A stretch of DNA of 5,358 nucleotides from contig CAJKQE010000125.1 of NCBI GenBank assembly GCA_905201915.1, forward strand, positions 1 through 5,358. Direction: 5' to 3'. The DNA is from an uncultured Lachnospiraceae bacterium. GTDB lineage: Bacteria; Bacillota; Clostridia; Lachnospirales; Lachnospiraceae. Made by a program: the position numbers and the translations under genes. Under the pieces are notes generated by a model. The model worked only from the letters and a program-made list of their open reading frames with translations. It did no database searches and was not told the DNA's origin. Positions 1 through 5,358 of the stretch are shown piece by piece. Every line of letters begins with the position of its first letter. Position 1 is the first letter of the stretch.

Positions 1-54
1 TAGAGCAGAGGACTGAAAATCCTCGTGTCGCTGGTTCGATTCCGGCTCTGGGCA
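1..54 (+). tRNA. tRNA-Phe (anticodon GAA), 3' part, truncated by window start
   Basis: This is the 3' three quarters of a tRNA; roughly canonical positions 1-19 (5' acceptor strand and most of the D arm) lie before the window. The anticodon stem pairs 8-12 with 20-24 and closes a seven-base loop CTGAAAA, giving anticodon GAA at 15-17, which reads Phe codons. The T arm pairs 30-34 with 42-46 around TTCGATT (35-41). The 3' acceptor strand is 47-53, with discriminator A at 54. The next bases are CTTT, so CCA is not encoded and must be added after transcription. A strong terminator lies 40 bases downstream, so this is probably the last gene of its transcript. Confidence 0.96.
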
Positions 55-93
55 CTTTAATAAAATATATCTTTGACATAGAAAATGGGGCTT

Positions 94-140
94 AAAATAC
101 CGTTGTTAAGGCAGAAGTGCTTTAGCAACGGTATTTTTTT
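94..140 (+). terminator. Strong intrinsic terminator downstream of tRNA-Phe
   Basis: Bases 94-113 pair with 118-137 in a 20-bp stem with two G-U pairs (106-125 and 110-121) and a GAAG tetraloop (114-117). The 3' arm runs into a T tract (134-140). This is a classic Rho-independent terminator for the plus-strand tRNA transcript. The 5' arm begins with four A residues, so on the minus strand it also gives a short T run. It could therefore work weakly in both directions, but no convergent gene is visible here. It separates the tRNA from the glycosidase gene. Confidence 0.93.
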
Positions 141-141
141 G

Positions 142-168
142 TTTTATAAGAAATTGTGTCTTATGAAA
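142..168. repeat. Inverted repeat, 10-bp stem
   Basis: Bases 142-151 pair with 159-168 around a seven-base loop (152-158), with one G-U pair (145-165). The stem is AT-rich and lies directly after the terminator T tract. It may be a second, weak hairpin of the tRNA transcript end or part of a structured intergenic element. The pairing is visible; the function is unknown. Confidence 0.5.
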
Positions 169-176
169 TAAAAATG

Positions 177-205
177 TCTCGCAAGCGACTGCGATTGGTG
201 CGAGA
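177..205. repeat. Inverted repeat TCTCGCA / TGCGAGA
   Basis: A perfect 7-bp inverted repeat joins 177-183 to 199-205 across a 15-base spacer. Within the spacer, CGCA (180-183) can instead pair with TGCG (190-193). The right arm shares bases 203-205 with the next hairpin, so the two full stems cannot form together. This patch is richer in GC than its surroundings. It could belong to a dispersed intergenic element or to an attenuator-like switch; neither can be shown from this sequence alone. Confidence 0.45.
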
Positions 206-230
206 ATGTGTCATAGCACATTCTTTGTTT
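202..230 (+). terminator. Possible weak terminator hairpin followed by T-rich stretch
   Basis: AGAATGTG (203-210) pairs perfectly with CACATTCT (217-224) around TCATAG, and a G-U pair at 202-225 can extend it. The right arm continues into a T-rich run with a single G (224-230). The form fits a weak Rho-independent terminator on the plus strand. However, no gene lies between it and the stronger upstream terminator, so it could instead be a backup terminator or part of a structured element. Confidence 0.35.
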
Positions 231-261
231 TCATGATATATCAGGAGGGGATTTGTATAAA

Positions 262-294
262 ATGACTAAAATAAAAAGAATATATTTATTATAG
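262..294 (+). CDS. Possible 10-codon leader-like peptide (doubtful)
   Basis: An ATG at 262 opens a frame reading MTKIKRIYLL and stops at TAG (292-294). AGGAGGGG (243-250) lies upstream with an 11-base gap, longer than ideal. An in-frame TTG at 253 is too close to the Shine-Dalgarno sequence to be a better start. The peptide is basic and hydrophobic and matches nothing I recognise. It precedes the glycosidase promoter, so it is not within that transcript as I place it. It may be a chance frame, the remnant of a lost gene, or a leader peptide on a longer transcript. I favour chance or remnant; the strong Shine-Dalgarno sequence is the only reason to list it. Confidence 0.18.
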   Translation: MTKIKRIYLL

Positions 295-316
295 ATATAC
301 GACAGTAAAAAATTCT

Positions 317-339
317 ATATAAAAACAAAAATTTTATAT
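317..339. promoter_or_regulatory. AT-only palindrome at the promoter, possible operator
   Basis: ATATAAAA (317-324) and TTTTATAT (332-339) form a perfect inverted repeat around a seven-base A-rich spacer. It abuts or overlaps the place where the -35 element must lie. A dimeric regulator could bind here, or the A/T tracts could act as an UP-like element or a bend. In AT-rich DNA such repeats also arise by chance, so the regulatory role is inference. Confidence 0.35.
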
Positions 340-366
340 GTTTTTTTTTATGCGAAGTGCTATAAT
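337..366 (+). promoter_or_regulatory. Extended -10 promoter of the beta-galactosidase gene
   Basis: TATAAT at 361-366 is a perfect sigma-A type -10 hexamer, and TG at 358-359 one base before it makes an extended -10. The -35 region is weak; the best-placed candidate is TATGTT at 337-342 with an 18-base spacer, as expected when an extended -10 compensates. The spacer contains a T9 run (341-349). Transcription should start near 373, giving a 5' leader of about 27 bases, too short for a riboswitch. Confidence 0.8.
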
Positions 367-386
367 AATGCTTACTGTTAAATTCG

Positions 387-393
387 AAAGGAG
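387..393 (+). promoter_or_regulatory. Ribosome binding site AAAGGAG
   Basis: AAAGGAG ends six bases before the ATG at 400. It is a strong Shine-Dalgarno sequence at near-ideal spacing. The start is followed directly by a typical signal peptide, so the 400 start is well supported. Confidence 0.9.
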
Positions 394-399
394 ATATTT

Positions 400-3300
400 A
401 TGAGGAAGCAGAGATTAGCACGCATTGGGGCGGCAACACTTGCAGCTGTACTTTCTGTACAGGGAATGGGATTTACTTCCACAGTGTATGCAAAAGAAGG
501 AACAATTAGAGTAAAAGCAGACTCTCAGAGTCAAATGAGTTCAGAACCGGAACATGTAACGGTAAAAGACTATGGAAACAATTCTGTCAGAACACAAAAT
601 TTTGACAGTGATTGGAAGTTTAATTTGGGAGATGTATCAAATGCACAGAGCCCTACTTTTGATGATTCAAAATGGAGAAAATTGTCTTTACCTCATGATT
701 ACAGTATTGAGCAGGAATATTCACAGTCTTTAGAAGCAGAAAGTGGCTATCTGCCGGGAGGCATTGGCTGGGACAGAAAGAATTTTACACTGAGTGAAGA
801 GACAAAAGGTAAACGTGTTCGCATTGATTTTGATGGGGTTTATATGAATGCAACTGTTTACGTGAATGGGAAAGAAGTAGGTACACATCCTTATGGATAC
901 ACACCATTTTCTTTTGATATTACAGATTATATTAGTTATGACAAAGAAAATACAATTGCGGTAAAAGTAGACCATCAGACACCTTCCAGTCGTTGGTATT
1001 CAGGAAGTGGTATTTACAGAAGTGTGAGTTTAACTACTACAAATGATGTCCATGTAGATTTGAATGGAATTAAAGTAGAAAGTAACAAATTAAAGGATGA
1101 AGTAGGAAAAACAGTAAACACAGATGTAAAAACAATTATTGTAAATGAGTCAGAAGAAGCAAAAAACATTACAGTAACACATACAGTATTCAAAAAAGGT
1201 GAAAAGCCAAATACAGCAATTGGAACTTTTACAACAGAGGCAAAAGAAGTAAAAGCAGGAGAAAAAGCTGAAATTTCCGCAACAGTTCCTGTGAAAAATC
1301 CTGAGCTTTGGTCTGTAGAAAATCCAGAGCTTTATACAATTCGCACGGAAGTAAAAGCAGGGGACAAGCTTTTAGATACTTACGACACAGAATATGGTTT
1401 CCGCTATTTGAATTTTGATACAGAAACAGGATTTCAGTTAAACGGAAAAAATGTAAAATTAAAAGGCGTTTGTATGCACCATGACCAAGGTGCATTGGGA
1501 GCAGTTGCTAATCGCCGTGCAATAGAGCGTCAGGTGGAAATTCTTCAGGAAATGGGATGTAACTCCATTCGTGTAACCCATAATCCTGCATCAAAGGATT
1601 TAATTGAAGTTTGTAACGAAAAAGGTATTTTAGTAATTGAAGAAGTATTTGATGGATGGCATCGTGCAAAGAATGGAAACAGCAATGATTATTCTGTATG
1701 GTTTGAAAAAACTATTGAAGAAAATAATACCATTCTGGGAAAAGAAGCAGGTATGACATGGGCTGAATATGATATAAAAGCAATCATGAAACGTGACCAG
1801 AATGCACCATCTATTATTGAGTGGTCTCTTGGAAATGAAATTCAGGAGGGAGCCGGCGGCACCGGATATGCAGAAAGAGCAGATAAGCTGATTAAGTGGG
1901 CAAAAGAAGCCGATGCTACAAAAACTCTTACTATTGGAAGTAATGCAGTGAAACGAGGTGACTGGGAACAGGTTTCTATTGGAAATAAGCTTACAGCAGC
2001 CGGCGGCACATCAGGAACAAACTATTCTGATGGAGCAAGCTATGATAAACTGCATAGAGACCATCCGGATTGGAAGTTATATGGTTCTGAAACCGCGTCA
2101 TCTGTAAACAGTCGTGGAATTTATTCTGTTACAGGTAATCAGGAATCTACTGCAGATCAGCAGCTTACTTCTTATGACAATTCAAGAGTAAACTGGGGAG
2201 CGTTGGCAAGTCAGGCATGGTATGATGTTGTTCAAAGAGACTTTGTAGCAGGAGAATATGTTTGGACAGGCTTTGATTATATAGGTGAACCTACTCCTTG
2301 GAATGGTACTGATCCGGGAGCAAAAGGAACATGGCCTTCACCAAAGAACTCTTATTTTGGTATTATTGATACCGCCGGTTTCCCGAAAGACAGCTATTAT
2401 TTCTATCAGAGTCAGTGGAATGATGAGGTGAATACTCTTCATGTATTACCAGCATGGAATGAAGATGTTGTGAAGAAAAATGCAGATGGGACTGTTCCGG
2501 TTGTAGTTTATTCTGATGCAAAAGAGGTTGAATTGTTCTTTACACCAGCAGACGGAGGAGAAAAAACATCTCTCGGAAAGAAAACTTTTAAGACAGAAAC
2601 GACAAAAGCAGGATATAGTTATCAAGTATTAGAAAACGGTAAGAAAAATCATAAAGATTTGTATATGGAATGGCAGGTTCCTTATGAAGCAGGCACATTA
2701 GAAGCAGTTGCCAAAGACGCAAAAGGAAATGTGATTAAGGATACAGAAGGTCGTTCTGTAGTAAAAACTACAGGTGAGGAAGCGAAGCTGTCAGCAGAGG
2801 CAGATAGAAAATCCATCAAGGCAGATGGAAAAGACCTTTCTTATATTACTGTAGATGTTACAGATAAGGATGGAAACATTGTTCCGGACGCTGCAAATCG
2901 TGTTACTTTTGATGTGCAGGGTGCAGGTGAATTGGTAGGTGTAGATAACGGAAGTTCACCGGATCATGACTCTTATAAAGCAGATAACAGAAAAGCTTTC
3001 AGCGGTAAAGTTCTGGCAATTGTACAGTCTACAGAAAAAGCAGGAGAAATTACGGTTACTGCAAAAGCAGATGGATTAGAGTCTTCCACAGTAAAGATTA
3101 CGACTACACCGGTAAAAGAAGAACCATCTGAACGGTATATTGAAAGCTATAAGTATTCTAAATCTTATTATGTAAAAACAGGTACAAAACCACAGTTGCC
3201 TGAGAAGGTTGAAGCACAATATTCAGATGGTACAAAAGAAGATGTGGCTGTTACATGGGATGAAATCAGTAATGAACAGGTTTCTAAAACAGGAAGCTTT

Positions 3301-5358
3301 ACTGTAGAAGGAACAATTGGTAATAGAGATATTACTGTGAATATCAATATGATTGACGATGTTGCAGCGTTATTGAATTATTCTGGTGTCACACAAAAAG
3401 GTGTAAAACCACAGCTTCCTGATGTAAGACCTGCAGTACTTCCGGATGGAACTGTTTTGGCAGCTTCATTCCCTGTACAATGGGAAGAAAAAGATGTGAA
3501 TGCTTTCCAGAACCCAGACGAAATTGTGACTGTTAATGGATCTGCTGATATTTTTGGAAAAACAATTCCGGTAACAGCATCTATTCGTGTACAGAAAGAG
3601 GAGATTAAAATTGGAAGCAGTGTAACAAATGTTGCAAAACTTTCACAGAACATTCAGGGTTCTGATACATTAGAAGCTATTAAAGACGGAAAAACAGAAA
3701 TGTCTTTAAATAATGATGGCGGTCCAAATAAAAGTGCATGGAGCAACTGGGATGCTTCTCAGAAAGGAACTAAGGAGGCTGAGATTACCTTTACCTTTGA
3801 TACTCAGCAGAGAATTGGTGAAATTGTCATTCATTTTGCAAAGGACAACAATAGTATTCGCTTCCCGGAAGCAGGAACTACTAAGCTTTTTGTATCTGAA
3901 ACAGGAAAAGATGGTTCATGGGAAGAAATCGAAGTAAATGAACAAATCGGCGAAGAAAAAGACAGAGTAAAAGCATATCGCTATGAAATGGCACCTGTTA
4001 CAGCTACTTACGTGAAAGTGAAAGTAGTAAATGCCAATGCAACAGATACAGGAAACAGAAAACCATGTACAGCAATTACAGAAGTAGAGCTGAAAAAAGC
4101 AGAAGGTTCTTTTAAAGTAAATGAAAAAGCAGAACTTGCAGAAGTTAAAGTAGGAGAGAGAGTTCTTCCAGCAGCAGCTTATGCATTAGATAGTTATTCT
4201 GTTCCGGAAAAAGATGTAGAAGTAACTGCAAAAGCAAAGGACAATGCTTCTCTTACAATTTTACCGAAACACGAAAATGTAGTACGCATGATTTTAGAAT
4301 CAGAAAACCACAAAGTGACAAAGAACTTTGCGGTGAGAATGGGAGAAAAAGAAACTGAGCTTCCGGAGGATAGCAGCAGAGATTATCCAGTAGAAAAAAT
4401 CACAGCAACAGCAGGAAGTGCATATACACCTGGAACAGCGAATGAAGGTCCTGTAAAATATGTTCTCGATGGAAAAGCAGAAACACATTGGCATACAAAC
4501 TGGAGTGTGGCAGGGGAAGGCGGAAAGCCAGAACATAGAACAGTGACATTAAAACTGGGAAATGATGAAGAAGAAGCACCAGTAATTGATGCTTTGCGTT
4601 ATCTTCCAAGAACTCAAGGTGGAGCAAATGGTCGTATGACTGAATATGAGCTTCAATACAGCTTGGATGGAAAAGAGTGGCAGACAGCTGCGACAGGTAA
4701 AGTGGATAAACAACAGAGCGGTTGGATAATTTTAGGATTTGAAGAACCGGTACAGGCAAAATATGTACGTCTGATAGGTGTTCATACATTTTCTGACCAG
4801 GGTAGTGACAAGCACATGGCAGTGGCAGAACTTCGTGCAAGAGTAGCGGCAGAAATTCCTGCACCATCAGAAAAATTCACTATTAGAACAAGTGTGAATG
4901 ATGAAACAATGGGTACAGTGAAGCTTGACAGTGAAACTGGAGTATATGAAAAAGGTGCAAATGCAACATTGACTGCAAAAGCAGAAGAAGGTTATAATTT
5001 TGTAAACTGGACAATTGACGGTAGCGAAGTAAGTAAAGAAAATCCTTATATTCATACAGTGGAGGCAGATGCGACAATTACTGCTAATTTTGCACCTGTA
5101 AAAGAGGCAGATGGATGGAAGAGTACTGAAAATGGATGGGAGTACTACGAAAATGGACAGAAAGTAATTGGCTGGAAAGCAATTTCCGGAGAATGGTACT
5201 ACTTTAATGCAGATGGAGTTATGGAAACTGGCTGGGTATTTGTAGGTGATACATGGTATTACCTGAATGCCAGCGGAGCTATGGAAACAGGCTGGGTACT
5301 TGTAGGTGATACATGGTACTACATGAATACAGATGGAGCTATGGAAACAGGCTGGGTA
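400..5358 (+). CDS. Secreted, cell-wall-binding GH2 beta-galactosidase, BgaA-like, 3' end beyond window
   Basis: Exported glycoside hydrolase family 2 enzyme predicted to release terminal beta-linked galactose by a retaining mechanism at the cell surface. The open frame covers 1,653 residues with no stop, so the C-terminus is missing. Residues 1-31 are a signal peptide (basic MRKQRLAR, hydrophobic core, VYA|KE cleavage). The GH2 sugar-binding domain is about 66-212, the Ig-like domain 215-336, and the TIM barrel about 338-640 with MHHD (359-362) and RVTHNP (391-396). By family analogy the acid/base is E480 in WSLGNE and the nucleophile is E564 in GSETAS. After WTGFDYIGEP (622-631) come a DUF4982-like domain (678-792), a GH2 C5-like domain (797-905), two Big_4-like Ig modules (928-985, 998-1065), a divergent F5/8 type C-like module (1070-1233), a linker or Ig-like stretch (1236-1318), a clearer F5/8 type C/CBM32-like module (1328-1485), an InlB-type repeat (1493-1566) and cell-wall-binding repeats (from 1571). 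The core order matches Streptococcus pneumoniae BgaA. Beta-galactosidase is favoured over beta-glucuronidase because the glucuronidase NxK motif is not seen. Exact linkage specificity is unproven. No neighbouring gene suggests an operon. Confidence 0.93.
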   Translation, partial: MRKQRLARIGAATLAAVLSVQGMGFTSTVYAKEGTIRVKADSQSQMSSEPEHVTVKDYGNNSVRTQNFDSDWKFNLGDVSNAQSPTFDDSKWRKLSLPHDYSIEQEYSQSLEAESGYLPGGIGWDRKNFTLSEETKGKRVRIDFDGVYMNATVYVNGKEVGTHPYGYTPFSFDITDYISYDKENTIAVKVDHQTPSSRWYSGSGIYRSVSLTTTNDVHVDLNGIKVESNKLKDEVGKTVNTDVKTIIVNESEEAKNITVTHTVFKKGEKPNTAIGTFTTEAKEVKAGEKAEISATVPVKNPELWSVENPELYTIRTEVKAGDKLLDTYDTEYGFRYLNFDTETGFQLNGKNVKLKGVCMHHDQGALGAVANRRAIERQVEILQEMGCNSIRVTHNPASKDLIEVCNEKGILVIEEVFDGWHRAKNGNSNDYSVWFEKTIEENNTILGKEAGMTWAEYDIKAIMKRDQNAPSIIEWSLGNEIQEGAGGTGYAERADKLIKWAKEADATKTLTIGSNAVKRGDWEQVSIGNKLTAAGGTSGTNYSDGASYDKLHRDHPDWKLYGSETASSVNSRGIYSVTGNQESTADQQLTSYDNSRVNWGALASQAWYDVVQRDFVAGEYVWTGFDYIGEPTPWNGTDPGAKGTWPSPKNSYFGIIDTAGFPKDSYYFYQSQWNDEVNTLHVLPAWNEDVVKKNADGTVPVVVYSDAKEVELFFTPADGGEKTSLGKKTFKTETTKAGYSYQVLENGKKNHKDLYMEWQVPYEAGTLEAVAKDAKGNVIKDTEGRSVVKTTGEEAKLSAEADRKSIKADGKDLSYITVDVTDKDGNIVPDAANRVTFDVQGAGELVGVDNGSSPDHDSYKADNRKAFSGKVLAIVQSTEKAGEITVTAKADGLESSTVKITTTPVKEEPSERYIESYKYSKSYYVKTGTKPQLPEKVEAQYSDGTKEDVAVTWDEISNEQVSKTGSFTVEGTIGNRDITVNINMIDDVAALLNYSGVTQKGVKPQLPDVRPAVLPDGTVLAASFPVQWEEKDVNAFQNPDEIVTVNGSADIFGKTIPVTASIRVQKEEIKIGSSVTNVAKLSQNIQGSDTLEAIKDGKTEMSLNNDGGPNKSAWSNWDASQKGTKEAEITFTFDTQQRIGEIVIHFAKDNNSIRFPEAGTTKLFVSETGKDGSWEEIEVNEQIGEEKDRVKAYRYEMAPVTATYVKVKVVNANATDTGNRKPCTAITEVELKKAEGSFKVNEKAELAEVKVGERVLPAAAYALDSYSVPEKDVEVTAKAKDNASLTILPKHENVVRMILESENHKVTKNFAVRMGEKETELPEDSSRDYPVEKITATAGSAYTPGTANEGPVKYVLDGKAETHWHTNWSVAGEGGKPEHRTVTLKLGNDEEEAPVIDALRYLPRTQGGANGRMTEYELQYSLDGKEWQTAATGKVDKQQSGWIILGFEEPVQAKYVRLIGVHTFSDQGSDKHMAVAELRARVAAEIPAPSEKFTIRTSVNDETMGTVKLDSETGVYEKGANATLTAKAEEGYNFVNWTIDGSEVSKENPYIHTVEADATITANFAPVKEADGWKSTENGWEYYENGQKVIGWKAISGEWYYFNADGVMETGWVFVGDTWYYLNASGAMETGWVLVGDTWYYMNTDGAMETGWV
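5101..5358 (+). repeat. Tandem 60-bp repeats encoding cell-wall-binding (CW_1-type) motifs
   Basis: From about residue 1568 the protein repeats every 20 residues with the pattern GW-x4-G-x-WYY-x-N-x2-G-x-M-x-TGW. The first unit (5101-5160) is divergent; full units follow at 5161-5220, 5221-5280 and 5281-5340, and a fourth starts at 5341 and is cut by the window end. Units 5221-5280 and 5281-5340 agree at about 51 of 60 bases by my count, and the final 18 bases are identical to the start of the preceding unit. Such aromatic-rich repeats bind choline or other wall polymers, or glucans, in Firmicutes surface proteins, so they probably hold the enzyme on the cell wall. The ligand in this organism is not known from the sequence. 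Confidence 0.93.

Larger units (their letters stand above)
141..399. other. Intergenic region, no convincing protein gene
   Basis: This stretch between the tRNA terminator and the beta-galactosidase start is AT-rich apart from a more GC-rich patch at about 177-210. It holds several inverted repeats (142-168, 177-205, 202-225, 317-339), a doubtful 10-codon frame with a good Shine-Dalgarno sequence (262-294), a T9 run (341-349), the promoter and the ribosome binding site, each listed separately. I found no clear CcpA-type cre site and no riboswitch fold that I recognise. Confidence 0.8.

Noticed and set aside
73..98. Perfect TTGACA (73-78) with TAAAAT (93-98) as a promoter
   Set aside because: The spacer is only 14 bases and the -10 candidate lies in the 5' arm of the terminator hairpin, so transcription from it would run straight into the terminator or the hairpin-rich gap. 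It is more likely chance.
141..399. CRISPR array, riboswitch or CcpA cre site in the intergenic region
   Set aside because: There are no regularly spaced direct repeats, no recognisable aptamer core, and no good match to the cre consensus.
730..1495. Short minus-strand frames at 730-975 and 1229-1495
   Set aside because: Both are antisense to the conserved GH2 domains and have low-complexity, Phe/Ile/Leu/Cys-rich translations typical of shadow frames.
400..2310. Beta-glucuronidase instead of beta-galactosidase
   Set aside because: The motifs around the catalytic glutamates (WSLGNE, GSETAS) and WTGFDYIGEP match the BgaA-type galactosidases, and the NxK motif that binds the glucuronate carboxylate is not seen. 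Activity has still not been shown.
3713..3937. Plus-strand 74-residue frame in a different phase
   Set aside because: It overlaps the F5/8 type C-like module of the main gene in another frame, lacks a ribosome binding site, and shows no family features.
4400..4867. Minus-strand open frame of 155 residues opposite the glycosidase
   Set aside because: It lies wholly inside the well-supported plus-strand gene, its translation is low-complexity and Leu/His-rich with no recognisable domain, and I see no ribosome binding site. It is a shadow of lysine- and alanine-rich codons on the other strand.
400..5358. A new defence or mobile system in the window
   Set aside because: The only large gene is a glycosidase with recognisable domains throughout; no nuclease, transposase, integrase, toxin or reverse transcriptase motif is visible on either strand.

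Overview
This is a low-GC Firmicutes-type window, most likely from a gut Lachnospiraceae (Blautia, Mediterraneibacter or Ruminococcus gnavus/torques relatives). That placement is an inference. It rests on the AT-rich intergenic DNA, strong AGGAG ribosome binding sites, an extended -10 promoter, a tRNA without an encoded CCA, and a secreted multi-domain glycosidase ending in cell-wall-binding repeats.

Layout: positions 1-54 are the 3' part of a tRNA-Phe(GAA), cut by the left edge. A 20-bp hairpin with a T tract (94-140) follows and should terminate the tRNA transcript. Positions 141-399 hold no convincing protein gene. They carry several smaller inverted repeats, a possible 10-codon reading frame with a good Shine-Dalgarno sequence, an AT-only palindrome, and an extended -10 promoter (TGC-TATAAT) with a short leader.

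Positions 400-5358 are one uninterrupted plus-strand reading frame of at least 1,653 codons that runs off the right edge. It encodes an exported GH2 beta-galactosidase of the streptococcal BgaA type. In order, it has a signal peptide, the three GH2 domains, DUF4982-like and GH2 C5-like domains, two Ig-like modules, two F5/8 type C-like (candidate carbohydrate-binding) modules separated by a linker, an InlB-type repeat, and an array of 20-residue cell-wall-binding repeats. The gene is monocistronic as far as can be seen.

Taken together, the window shows a surface-attached enzyme likely to remove terminal beta-galactose from host or dietary glycans, expressed from its own promoter just downstream of a tRNA gene. 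I see no evidence of a new multi-gene system. The points worth a second look are the domain architecture, the near-identical tandem repeats at the C-terminus, and the structured promoter and intergenic region.
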